DNA of 64,000 nt from JAFNAG01 sp963824985. GTDB lineage: Bacteria > Acidobacteriota > UBA6911. Position numbers and translations under genes: made by a program. Position 1 is the stretch's first letter; every line of letters starts with the position of its first letter. Location: positions 1 to 64,000 of the forward strand of contig CAWGRQ010000027.1 of assembly GCA_963824985.1 (NCBI GenBank), given 5' to 3'. This document shows positions 53,501 through 62,084 of the stretch, one piece after another. Below the pieces are notes generated by a model that had not been told where the DNA came from, did no database searches, and worked only from the letters and a program-made list of their open reading frames with translations.

Positions 53501-54716
53501 GGCCGCCACGGTCCGGACTGCCGGCGGCCGGTTTCTGCCCCGGATCGGAAAGCAGAACCTCGGCTTCCGCCGGCATATTGAGCTTCAGCTCATGTTCGGG
53601 ATTTTCGACTTCAATCTTGATGCGGTAGACAAGTTTGACCCGCTCCTCGAGGGTCTGGATCTGCTTGGGGGTGAACTCGGCTTCCGAAGAAATAAAGGAG
53701 ATCCGGCCCCAGTAGATTTTCCCGGGGAACGAATCGGTGGTGACCTTGACCCGTCCTCCCAGCTTGACGCGTCCGAGATCCCGCTCGCCGATGTAGGCGC
53801 GCAGCCAGGGGCGATCCACCTCACCGAGAGTGGCGAAGGTGGCGCCCGGAGCGAGTACCTCGCCCACTTCAGCCGTCTTTACCAGTACGACGCCGTTGAT
53901 GGGTGACACGGCTACCGCGTCGGCAAGCTGGGCATCGACGACCGCCACCTGAGCCCGCGCCTGATCGACCTGGGCGCGCCGGGTGACCAGTTCCTGCTCG
54001 AGGCGCTTCATCTCGAGCCGTGTGGCCTCGAGCAACTGCAGGTTGGCCTGCGCCTGATCGACCTGGGCCCGGGCGCCGTCGATCTGCTCCCGGCGCGGCC
54101 CTTCAATCACCAGCGCCAGACGTTCCTCGGCCTGGCGGAGGGCCGCCGCACTGCTGTCGAAGCGGGCCCGATACTGATCGAACTGAGCCGTGGAAATGTC
54201 GTCGTTTTTGTGCAGCACCTGGGCGCGCTCCCAATCCTGCCGCGCCTGCTCGTGCTGCGATCGCACCTCGGCCACCAGGGACTGTGCCTGCTGAACCTCC
54301 TGGGCCCGCGAACCGGCCCGCAACTCCTGAAGCCTGGCCTCGGCCTGCGCGAGCATGGCCTGGCGCAGATCAGTTTCCCCCGCCAGGGTGGCCCGCTGGC
54401 GGTCGATGGCCGTCTGGAGTTGCGGAACCTGGGATTCGGCCGCTGCCAGCGCGGCCACGTTCAGGTCCCGAAGACTCTCGAGCTGGAGCGTGTCCAGACG
54501 GGCGAGAATCATGCCCTGCCGCACCGTGTCCCCTTCGTCAACCTCGAGGTTCCCCAGCTTGCCGGCGATCTTGAAGGACATGTCGACCTGGGTCAGCTCG
54601 ATGTTGCCATACAGCCTCAGGCTGTCCGACGCCGTTTCCTGCCACCAGCCGCATCCGGAAAACGTGGCGGCGCCGAGAAGAACTGCGGAGAGAGTTCCAA
54701 TGCGCTTCCATTTCAT
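53493..54716 (-). CDS. HlyD-family periplasmic adaptor, lipoprotein (YbhG-like)
   Basis: 407 residues from ATG 54716, with AGGAGG 7-8 bp upstream. The N-terminus ends in a lipobox (LLGAATFSGC), so it is a lipid-anchored adaptor. The biotinyl-lipoyl-like halves (GKLGNLEVDEGDTVRQGMIL and AVSPINGVVLVKTAEVGEVL) enclose a very long coiled coil rich in Gln, Ala and Glu. The C-terminal barrel contains AYIGERDLGRVKLGGRV. It links the inner membrane ABC unit to the TolC-like channel. It is intact, unlike the four genes behind it. Confidence 0.93.
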   Translation of the reverse strand: MKWKRIGTLSAVLLGAATFSGCGWWQETASDSLRLYGNIELTQVDMSFKIAGKLGNLEVDEGDTVRQGMILARLDTLQLESLRDLNVAALAAAESQVPQLQTAIDRQRATLAGETDLRQAMLAQAEARLQELRAGSRAQEVQQAQSLVAEVRSQHEQARQDWERAQVLHKNDDISTAQFDQYRARFDSSAAALRQAEERLALVIEGPRREQIDGARAQVDQAQANLQLLEATRLEMKRLEQELVTRRAQVDQARAQVAVVDAQLADAVAVSPINGVVLVKTAEVGEVLAPGATFATLGEVDRPWLRAYIGERDLGRVKLGGRVKVTTDSFPGKIYWGRISFISSEAEFTPKQIQTLEERVKLVYRIKIEVENPEHELKLNMPAEAEVLLSDPGQKPAAGSPDRGGHD

Positions 54717-54742
54717 GATTGGTTGCCTCCTGAACCCGCCGT

Positions 54743-56122
54743 TCACTGGGTGATCCGGCGGATGGTTCCCATGGCGTCAGCCAGGTTGATCCGTGCGATG
54801 TTGTAGCCGTAGAGTGCCGCGATCCGGTTCTCCCGCGCGCGTTCCAGCCGGGTCTGGGCGTCCGTGATCTCGATGCCCGGGCCGGCGCCGGCGCTGTACC
54901 TCCTCTCGGCCTGGGCGACCTCGTTTTCGGCCAGGACCAGGCCTTCCTCCGCCGCGGTCACCTGCTCGGCCGTGGATTGAAGGGTGTCGAGCGCGAGGCG
55001 GATTTCCAGCTCGATCTGGGCGCGCAGATCTTCGCTCCGGATCAACTCCTGGCGGTATTGAGACACGCTCTGGGCGCGCCGGGCGTCGACCCTGCCGCCG
55101 TCGAATACCGGCACCTGTACGGCCACACCCACGGTGCGGGTCGGGAAGCAGCTGTCGATGCCGCCGCCGATGGTTCCGTAATCCGCGAACAGACTTACCG
55201 AAGGCATGCGATCCAGGCGGGATGCGCTCTGCTGCAGCCGGGCAGATTCCAGGCGTTTCAGCTCCGCCTGCCAGTCGCTGCGCGATTCGAGCGCCTCGTG
55301 CACGGCCTGCACCACCGTCAGGGGAGGTGTCGGGACGAATCCGAGCGAATCTGTCAACTCCAGGCGGACGTCCAGGTCGAGATTCATGGTGCGCAGCAGC
55401 TGCAGATGCGCCGCCGTGAGGGCATTCTGGGCCGCGAGCAGCCGCTGTTTCTGGTTTGCGATCTGCACGCCGGCGCGCGTAACTTCGATGGCGATGCCCG
55501 TCCCTGCCGCTTTTTGATCCTGGGCGAGCTTGAGCATCGCCTCCGCCAGGCGGGCATCGGCCCGGGTTGCTTCCAGCACGGCCTGGGAGCGCAGGGCAGC
55601 CAGGTAGGCGCGGCTCACCGCCGCGCGCACCGCGTCATGCGCGCTTTCGCGCTCGGCTTCGGCCTGGTGAACTCCTGCCCGCGAGGCCTGGTACCGGCGA
55701 AAGGAGCCGAGATTGAGGATCGTCTGGCTGGCGGTGGCGCGGGCATCGAAAACCGTGTACGGGCCGACCCGGGTCGGGAAGGTGAAGCCGGGGATGGGAA
55801 GATTGAACCGGAGGCCGAATGCCTGCAGGTTGCGGGTCAGGCTCTGCTCCGTGACGGAAGCCGACAGGTTGGGCAGCAGGGCGGCGCGCGATTCATCGGC
55901 GCGCGCCCGGGCCTGGAGCATCAGCTCTTCGGCCAGTTGGATCCTGGGGTTTCCTTCAGGCGCCAGCGCGATCGCAATCGCGTCCTTCAATGCCAGGCGC
56001 ATCACGGCCGTGTCCGCCGCCTGTGGCTCGGATTCCGAGCCGTGAGCGAATCCCTGGGCCAGGGCGGGCGCCGGAAGCAGCAGCAGGGCCAGGAACAGAT
56101 ACCATGGAATACGTTCGGGCAT
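54743..56122 (-). CDS. TolC-family outer membrane channel protein
   Basis: 459 residues from ATG 56122, which puts a signal peptide (WYLFLALLLLPAPALAQG) at the N-terminus. ATG 56194, overlapping the TetR stop, is the alternative (483 residues). Two OEP repeats are seen, each beginning with a conserved helix (ALKDAIAIALAPEGNPRIQL) and including SLFADYGTIGG and VAVQVPVFDGGRVDARRAQS. The stop is followed at 54746 by the earliest possible HlyD start, so the two genes are coupled. Confidence 0.92.
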   Translation of the reverse strand: MPERIPWYLFLALLLLPAPALAQGFAHGSESEPQAADTAVMRLALKDAIAIALAPEGNPRIQLAEELMLQARARADESRAALLPNLSASVTEQSLTRNLQAFGLRFNLPIPGFTFPTRVGPYTVFDARATASQTILNLGSFRRYQASRAGVHQAEAERESAHDAVRAAVSRAYLAALRSQAVLEATRADARLAEAMLKLAQDQKAAGTGIAIEVTRAGVQIANQKQRLLAAQNALTAAHLQLLRTMNLDLDVRLELTDSLGFVPTPPLTVVQAVHEALESRSDWQAELKRLESARLQQSASRLDRMPSVSLFADYGTIGGGIDSCFPTRTVGVAVQVPVFDGGRVDARRAQSVSQYRQELIRSEDLRAQIELEIRLALDTLQSTAEQVTAAEEGLVLAENEVAQAERRYSAGAGPGIEITDAQTRLERARENRIAALYGYNIARINLADAMGTIRRITQ

Positions 56123-56190
56123 AGTAACCACCATCAGGCAAAGGCGGAAGGCCTGGAATCGGCCGCCCGCCGGGCATTCGAGCCGGCGCT

Positions 56191-56847
56191 TCATGACGAA
56201 CGCGCCCTGGCCGCCTTCTTCCTCCTGGGTTCCGGAGGTGAAGCGCGCAACCCTGCGCGCGCGAAAACGATCAACCGGGCCTGGGCATCCTCCAGGTTCG
56301 AGGGGTTGCAGATCCCCTTCGAAAGCAGCTTGAGCAGCGCGCCTGAAGCCAGAGTCTGGGCCATCATCGCCATCGTGAAGAACAATCGCCAGAACAGCTC
56401 TTCGGAAGACAGTTCGGGCAGGGTGCGGTGGAACGCGCTGATGAACCGCTGCACCACCTCGCCGAGTTCGGCGGCGAAAATCCGGTGCGTGTCGAGCGAC
56501 GGTTCCGAATACATCCGGCCCAGCAGGCGCACGAAGGCCGGCCCGTCCCGGTTCAGACTCATCACCGGAGCGAGGAAAGCGGCCAGCAATTCATCGAGGG
56601 GCGCCGGTTTGCCGCGGGCGCGGGCCTCGCAGGCGTCCAATGCCGCGACGCGCGCCTGGTTGAGCGGTTTCAGGCGGCGCGCGAAGACGGCCTGGAGCAG
56701 ATCCTGCTTGGTGCGGAAATGGTAATTGACCGCCCCGAGGTTCACGCCCGCGGCGGTCGTGACCGCGCGCATCGAGCAGGCGGCGAACCCGCGTTCGGCA
56801 AGCAGATTTTCGGCGGCGTCCAGGATACGGATCTTGGTGTCGTGCAT
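56191..56847 (-). CDS. TetR-family repressor of the efflux operon (CecR-like)
   Basis: 218 residues. The N-terminal HTH (RILDAAENLLAERGFAACSM, ITTAAGVNLGAVNYHFRTK-type with VTTAAGVNLGAVNYHF) is a typical TetR domain; the C-terminal part (LGRMYSEPS, FWRLFFTMAMMAQTL) resembles the domain of CecR (YbiH), which in E. coli controls the ybhGFSR transporter. It is first in the operon and overlaps the TolC gene by ATGA at its latest extension. A 35-bp perfect palindrome covers its promoter. Confidence 0.9.
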   Translation of the reverse strand: MHDTKIRILDAAENLLAERGFAACSMRAVTTAAGVNLGAVNYHFRTKQDLLQAVFARRLKPLNQARVAALDACEARARGKPAPLDELLAAFLAPVMSLNRDGPAFVRLLGRMYSEPSLDTHRIFAAELGEVVQRFISAFHRTLPELSSEELFWRLFFTMAMMAQTLASGALLKLLSKGICNPSNLEDAQARLIVFARAGLRASPPEPRRKKAARARSS

Positions 56848-56880
56848 TTCATACGTATGTATAATACATACGTATGAAAT
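56846..56880 (-). promoter_or_regulatory. Perfect 35-bp palindrome: TetR operator over its own promoter
   Basis: ATTTCATACGTATGTA (56846-56861) pairs with 56865-56880 around TAA. On the minus strand TTGACA (56885-56880) and TATACA (56863-56858) form a sigma-70 promoter with a 16-bp spacer inside it. Transcription would start about 4 nt before the ATG, giving a nearly leaderless mRNA. TetR binding would block RNA polymerase completely. Confidence 0.8.
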
Positions 56881-57024
56881 GTCAAGCGCGATTTCAGGAC
56901 CGGGAGGGACATTCGGCGAAAAGAAATGAGGACAAACCCTGATATAATTCCTCCGTTCGCCGGAGGAGCCTGCGCGACAGGTCCCGTTCCGGAAAAGCCA
57001 TCATTGACCACGGGAGGATTGACC

Positions 57025-58110
57025 ATGTCGACCCATCAAGTTGCCTCCATTGCCGGAATCGAAGAGTTGCTTGGCGACAAAGCCCGGTTTTACCTGGATC
57101 ATCAGTGCAAAACCGTGCCGAAGGAGCAGCTGCATCTCCCCGGCCCGGATTTTATCGACCGCGTCTGGCTGGCCAGCGACCGGCCGGCCCGGGTGCTTGG
57201 CAGCCTGCAGACGCTGTTCGATCATGGGCGGTTGCGGCATACCGGCTATATGTCCATCCTGCCGGTGGACCAGGGGATAGAACACTCCGGCGGCGCGTCC
57301 TTCGCGCCGAACCCGATTTATTTCGACGGCGAAAATATCGTGAAGCTTGCGATCGAAGGGGGATGCAACGCGGTGGCGTCCACCCTGGGAGTCCTCGGCT
57401 CGATCTGCCGCAGATACGCGCACAAGATCCCTTTCATCCTGAAAATCAACCACAACGAATTCCTCTCATACCCGAACTCCTTTGATCAGATCATGTTCGC
57501 CAATATCGAGCAGGCCTTTGAACTGGGCGCGGTGGCGGTCGGGGCCACGATCTACTTTGGCTCCGAGGAGTCCAAACGCCAGATTCAAGAAGTCAGCGCG
57601 GCGTTCCATGCCGCCCATGAGCTGGGCATGGCGACGGTCCTGTGGTGTTACATGCGCAACCCGGCCTTCGACAAGAAAAAGGAAGGAGGACCGGATTATC
57701 ACGCGGCCGCTGACCTGACCGGACAGGCCAACCATCTCGGCGTCACCATCGAAGCGGACATCATCAAGCAGAAGCTGCCGGAGTGCAACGGCGGCTTCGA
57801 GGCCTTGAAGTTCGGCAAAACCAGCAAGAAGGTCTACTCGGAACTGACCACCGATCACCCGATCGACCGTACGCGCTACCAGGTGATCAACTGTTATCTG
57901 GGCCGCTCTGGAATGATCAATTCCGGCGGCGCGAGTTCCGGGGCGAGCGACCTCGCCGAGGCTGTGACCACCGCGGTTACCAACAAGCGCGCCGGAGGCA
58001 TGGGATTGATTTCAGGGCGCAAGGCATTCCAGCGGCCGATGAAGGAAGGGGTCGGGATCCTGAACGCTATCCAGGATGTCTACCTGTGCCGGGAGATCAC
58101 GATCGCGTGA
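57025..58110 (+). CDS. fbaB: Class I fructose-bisphosphate aldolase, FbaB/DhnA type
   Basis: 361 residues from ATG 57025 (GGGAGG upstream). The family segments are clear: SILPVDQGIEHSGGASFAPN, the Schiff-base region PFILKINHNE, GATIYFGSEESKRQIQEV and KFGKTSKKVYSEL, and the phosphate-binding end GGMGLISGRKAFQRP. It cleaves fructose 1,6-bisphosphate without metal and serves glycolysis or gluconeogenesis. It is separated from the divergent TetR operon by 180 bp. Confidence 0.93.
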   Translation: MSTHQVASIAGIEELLGDKARFYLDHQCKTVPKEQLHLPGPDFIDRVWLASDRPARVLGSLQTLFDHGRLRHTGYMSILPVDQGIEHSGGASFAPNPIYFDGENIVKLAIEGGCNAVASTLGVLGSICRRYAHKIPFILKINHNEFLSYPNSFDQIMFANIEQAFELGAVAVGATIYFGSEESKRQIQEVSAAFHAAHELGMATVLWCYMRNPAFDKKKEGGPDYHAAADLTGQANHLGVTIEADIIKQKLPECNGGFEALKFGKTSKKVYSELTTDHPIDRTRYQVINCYLGRSGMINSGGASSGASDLAEAVTTAVTNKRAGGMGLISGRKAFQRPMKEGVGILNAIQDVYLCREITIA

Positions 58111-58164
58111 TGCGGTTTGGCCGATCGAAACGGGAGGCCCAGGCCCCATACCCATCTTGGCGAT

Positions 58165-59436
58165 ATGAAAGTACGACTCCAATACGGAACGGGATGGTTC
58201 GGAATTAACATCCCGGGGCGCCACCTTACTGTGGTGGAACCAAAGTTTGTCGCTGGACTGCCGGATGAAGAAGCGGCCTTTTTTGCTGCCGTTCGCCGTC
58301 CGATCGCCTCACGCCCGCTGCACGACCTGGTCTCCACCCGGGACCGGCTCGCGCTGGTCATTCCGGACATCACGAGGCCGCTGGTCACGGAACGCCTGCT
58401 GCGCTGGACACTCCGTGAACTGTCCCACATCCCGGAACGAAACATCGCCATTCTCAATGGTACGGGATCGCACCGGGCGAATACCGAGTCGGAATTGTCC
58501 TCCATGATCGGTACGGAGATCCTGTCCCGGTACCGGGTCGTCAACCACACGGCTCATGACCCGGAAACGCTGGCGCCGGCCGGCAGGTCGCCGGACGGCA
58601 CTCCGGTGCTTCTGAACCGCGACTACGTCGAGGCCGACCGGAGGATCGTCCTCGGGTTTATCGAGCCCCATTTCATGGCCGGGTTTTCCGGAGGCTATAA
58701 GGGGATTTTCCCAGCCCTGGCCGATATCGACTCCATCATGCACTACCACCGCGCCGCCGTGATCGGGGATCCCCGCAGCACCTGGGGTCAGCTGGACGGG
58801 AATCCCACGCAGGAACAGGTTCGGGCCAACGGGTCGGTGCTTCCGGTCGATTTCTGCATCAACGTCACGCAGAACCGCGACCGCCGCATCACCGGCTTCT
58901 TTTGCGGCGAGGTTCTGGCTGCGCACCGCCAAGGGTGCGAGTTCGCGCGCTCGACGGCCATGTCGCCATGCCCGCGATCCTACCCGATCGTGGTAACGAC
59001 CAACGGAGGGTATCCCCTGGATCAGAGCCTTTATCAATCAGTGAAGGGGATGTCGGCGGCCGCGCAGATCGTCACGGAGGGAGGCCTGATCCTGACCGCC
59101 GCCGAATGCCGCGACGGTTTCCCGGAACACGGCAACTTCCGCAAGCTTTTGTTTGAGCACGACTCGCCGGCCGCCATTCTGAGAACGATTCTGGCCCCTG
59201 GTTTCTCCATGTATGATCAGTGGGAAGCCCAGATGCTGGCCATGATCCTCATCAAGGCGCGGGTCGGTCTTTACAGCACCATGGCTGACGGCGATGTCCG
59301 GCGCGCCCACCTGGAACCCGTGGCTGACCCGACCGGCTATTTGCAGGAGGAGCTGCGCCGGATCGGGGATGATGCCGCGGTGGCGGTAATTCCGGAGGGG
59401 CCGATGACCATCCCCTACCTGCAGGTGCGTAATTGA
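58165..59436 (+). CDS. LarA-family nickel-pincer racemase/epimerase
   Basis: 423 residues from ATG 58165. The four residues that hold the nickel-pincer nucleotide in Lactobacillus LarA (His108, His174, Lys184, His200) are present here with a constant shift of five: His103 (NGTGSHRANTES), His169 (IEPHFMAG), Lys179 (SGGYKGIF) and His195 (HYHRAA). The substrate may be lactate or another 2-hydroxyacid. The cofactor makers LarB, LarC and LarE are not in the window. The last bases overlap the glycosyltransferase start. Confidence 0.88.
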   Translation: MKVRLQYGTGWFGINIPGRHLTVVEPKFVAGLPDEEAAFFAAVRRPIASRPLHDLVSTRDRLALVIPDITRPLVTERLLRWTLRELSHIPERNIAILNGTGSHRANTESELSSMIGTEILSRYRVVNHTAHDPETLAPAGRSPDGTPVLLNRDYVEADRRIVLGFIEPHFMAGFSGGYKGIFPALADIDSIMHYHRAAVIGDPRSTWGQLDGNPTQEQVRANGSVLPVDFCINVTQNRDRRITGFFCGEVLAAHRQGCEFARSTAMSPCPRSYPIVVTTNGGYPLDQSLYQSVKGMSAAAQIVTEGGLILTAAECRDGFPEHGNFRKLLFEHDSPAAILRTILAPGFSMYDQWEAQMLAMILIKARVGLYSTMADGDVRRAHLEPVADPTGYLQEELRRIGDDAAVAVIPEGPMTIPYLQVRN

Positions 59437-60188
59437 CTCCCACACCCGGCGGCACGCACCTCTCGGTGATCATTCCCGCCTACAATGAGGATTCGCGGCT
59501 GCCCGAAACCCTGAAACAGGTTTTCGCCTTTCTGGCCGGGCAACCATACAATTCCGAAGTGCTGGTTGTAGACGACGGTTCTACGGATGGGACTGCGGGC
59601 GCAGTGAACGCCGCCGCCAGGGGATCGTTGCGCTTGATTCAGCATCCGGACGGGGCAAATCACGGCAAGGGTGCGACGGTGCGCCGGGGCATGCTCGAGG
59701 CGCAGGGCGCATTCCGCATTTTCATGGATGCCGACAATTCGACAACGATCGATCAGATCGCGTCATTCTGGCCCTGGTTCGAGCAGGGATACGACGTGGT
59801 GATCGGTTCGCGCAAGGCGAGGGGCGCCCGTGTGCTGGTGCATCAGGCCTGGTACAAGGAACTCGCCGGACGATGCGGCAATTCCCTCATTCGGGCTCTC
59901 GCGGTCCCCGGGATTGCCGATACCCAGGCAGGGTTCAAGATGTTCTCCCGCCGCGCTGCCGAAACGGTCTTCCCGCGGCAGACCATCGACCGCTGGGGCT
60001 ACGATATAGAGCTGTTGGCGATTGCGCAGCTGATGAAGTTCCGGATCCGGGAAGTGCCCGTCGTGTGGATCAACGCGCCGGGCAGCAAGGTCCGCATGAA
60101 CGCCTATGTCCAGGTGCTGAGCGAGGTCTGGCGCATTCGCCGCAATCTCAAATCGGGGGTCTATCTGGGAGCCGCTCCGGGATCGTGA
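59433..60188 (+). CDS. Glycosyltransferase family 2, DPM1-like
   Basis: 251 residues. The GT-A fold motifs are SVIIPAYNEDSRLPETL, EVLVVDDGSTDGT and the metal-binding FMDADNST; QAGFKMFSRRAA and GYDIELLAIAQ fit the dolichol/polyprenyl phosphate sugar transferases. No membrane helix follows, unlike ArnC types. The start is TTG at 59433, overlapping the larA-like stop as TTGA; no ATG precedes the first conserved strand. Confidence 0.85.
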   Translation: MTPTPGGTHLSVIIPAYNEDSRLPETLKQVFAFLAGQPYNSEVLVVDDGSTDGTAGAVNAAARGSLRLIQHPDGANHGKGATVRRGMLEAQGAFRIFMDADNSTTIDQIASFWPWFEQGYDVVIGSRKARGARVLVHQAWYKELAGRCGNSLIRALAVPGIADTQAGFKMFSRRAAETVFPRQTIDRWGYDIELLAIAQLMKFRIREVPVVWINAPGSKVRMNAYVQVLSEVWRIRRNLKSGVYLGAAPGS

Positions 60189-60231
60189 AGCTTCAATCGC
60201 TAATGCGTCCAGGCATATGGTCAGCGGCAGA

Positions 60232-60406
60232 AAAAAACGCCACGGATTTCACGGATTACACTGATTTTTATGGTCACTACCATCAGGGGGAGTGTTTCCT
60301 GCACCCTCCAGGGGCAGGCAATGCCTCTATCATTACTTGGCGCGCCTCGTCCCTCGCATGCCCCATACATATGAATCCGTGGCTGCTTTTTAAAGGCCTA
60401 ATAATT
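60232..60406. repeat. 175-bp tandem repeat, copy 1
   Basis: Matches 60430-60605 with one single-base length difference. It is bounded by GCCACGGATT and AATCCGTGGC, an inverted repeat, so each unit can form a long hairpin. The opening words resemble the widespread CACGGATTTCACGGATTACAC genomic repeats. Confidence 0.85.
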
Positions 60407-60429
60407 GTGCCGGAGCGATTAACAAAGGC

Positions 60430-60605
60430 AAAAAACGCCACGGATTTCACGGATTACACTGATTTTTATGGTCACTACCATCAGGGGGAGTGTTTCCTGC
60501 ACCCTCCAGGGGGCAGGCAATGCCTCTATCATTACTTGGCGCGCCTCGTCCCTCGCATGCCCCATACATATGAATCCGTGGCTGCTTTTTAAAGGCCTAA
60601 TAATT
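60430..60605. repeat. 175-bp tandem repeat, copy 2
   Basis: Second copy of 60232-60406. A degenerate third beginning follows at 60630-60683 (CTTCACTGATTTTTT, CCATCAGGGGGAGCG), just before the NtrC-like gene stop. Confidence 0.85.
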
Positions 60606-60683
60606 ACGCCAGTTGTTTACCGGAGGCAAAAAGCGGCAACGGCTTCACTGATTTTTTGGGATACACGACCATCAGGGGGAGCG

Positions 60684-62069
60684 TTACTCGAGGCGGTATT
60701 TCTTCACCTTGTAGCGCAGGGTATCGCGCGTGATGTGCAGCAGTTTTGCAGCCGTGGTCTTGTTGCCGCGGGCCCGCTCCAGCGCCTGGCGCAGCAATTC
60801 GCATTCCACTTCATACAGCGGAATCCCCCCGTGGGGCAGCTGGATACCGCCGTTATCAGAGCCTTCGCTTATCGGCACCGGAAGGATGCCGCCCTCGGAA
60901 ATGCGAATGGGCAGGTATTTGGCGGCGACCCGGTTCCCCTCGGCCAGAATCATGACTCTCTCGATGGCATTGCGGAGCTCGCGGATATTCCCCGGCCAAT
61001 CGTAGTTCATCAGGAGTTCCTCGGCTTCCCGTGTGAGCCCCTGGATGTTTTTGTTAAACTTCTCGTTGTAGTGGCGGATAAAGTGGTTCAGGAGCTGGGG
61101 AATGTCGACCTTGTGATCTCTAAGGGGGAGCAGCATCACCGGGATGATGGCCAGGCGGAAGTAAAGGTCCTGCCGAAACCGGGAGGAGCGCACGGCCTCT
61201 TCAAGATTGCGGTTGGAGGCGGCAATGACGCGGACGTCGACCGTAATGTTTTTTACCCCCCCCACCCTGCGGAATGACTGACCCTCCAGAACACGGAGCA
61301 GCTTGGCCTGCATGCCGAGATTCATCTCGCTGATTTCGTCCAGAAACAGGGTGCCGCCGTCGGCCATTTCGAACATGCCCTTCTTTTGGGCGCGGGCGTC
61401 GGTGAAGGCGCCTTTCTCATGTCCGAAGAGCTCCGACTCCATGAGGTTTTCCGGAATGGCCGCGCAATTGATGGCATAGAATGGGCCATCCCGCCGCGCC
61501 GACTCGAAGTGAATGGCGTGCGCGACCAGGTCTTTCCCCGTGCCGCTCTCCCCCTGGATCAGGATCGTGGAGGCTTCGCTGGCAGCGAGCTTGCGAACCA
61601 TTTCCACCACCTCGCGGATGTGATCGGAAACACCGATGAAGTGTTCCACGCTCCATTCACTGCGCTGGATTTCATGCGTGCGCGCGACCTCGGTGCGCAA
61701 CCGGCGCGTTTCTAGCGCGTTTCGCAGCGCATTTTCGAGTTTCTCGAAGTTGATCGGTTTCTCGATGAAATCGTAGGCGCCGAGCTTCAGGCTGCGCACC
61801 GCGTCATCGACCACGCCGAAGGCGGTAATCACGATGACCGGCACCTGGATGCTGCGTCGTCTGAGTTCCGACAGGACTTCGATCCCGGTCATGTCGGGGA
61901 GCTTGACGTCGAGGGTAATCAGGTCGGGATTGTCCAGCTGGGCGCGCGCGAGCGCGGCAGCGCCGTCCTCCGCCAGGCTCACATGATAGCCCCACTGCTC
62001 CAGTCTCTGCTGAAGGGACCAGCGCACCAGGCGCTCATCATCCACCACCAGAATGGTTTCCTTGGGCAT
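60684..62069 (-). CDS. NtrC-family sigma-54-dependent response regulator
   Basis: 461 residues: receiver domain (Asp in ITLDVKLPDMTG, Lys in FIEKPIN), AAA+ domain (GESGTGKDLVA, FLDEISEMN) and a Fis-type HTH (GNKTTAAKLLHITRDTLRYK). The sigma-54 contact loop reads GAFTDA instead of the usual GAFTGA, a variant known in some activators. It follows the histidine kinase by 15 bp and should activate sigma-54 promoters such as 63888-63904 and perhaps 32214-32229. Confidence 0.95.
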   Translation of the reverse strand: MPKETILVVDDERLVRWSLQQRLEQWGYHVSLAEDGAAALARAQLDNPDLITLDVKLPDMTGIEVLSELRRRSIQVPVIVITAFGVVDDAVRSLKLGAYDFIEKPINFEKLENALRNALETRRLRTEVARTHEIQRSEWSVEHFIGVSDHIREVVEMVRKLAASEASTILIQGESGTGKDLVAHAIHFESARRDGPFYAINCAAIPENLMESELFGHEKGAFTDARAQKKGMFEMADGGTLFLDEISEMNLGMQAKLLRVLEGQSFRRVGGVKNITVDVRVIAASNRNLEEAVRSSRFRQDLYFRLAIIPVMLLPLRDHKVDIPQLLNHFIRHYNEKFNKNIQGLTREAEELLMNYDWPGNIRELRNAIERVMILAEGNRVAAKYLPIRISEGGILPVPISEGSDNGGIQLPHGGIPLYEVECELLRQALERARGNKTTAAKLLHITRDTLRYKVKKYRLE

Positions 62070-62084
62070 GCGACCCTTAACTCC

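Noticed and set aside
56860..56865. TATAAT on the plus strand as a promoter of the aldolase gene
   Set aside because: No -35 box at a proper distance; the word arises from the palindrome centre, and a good promoter is read on the other strand.
60232..60605. CRISPR-like or gene duplication
   Set aside because: Only two long copies separated by 23 bp, non-coding, with inverted ends.
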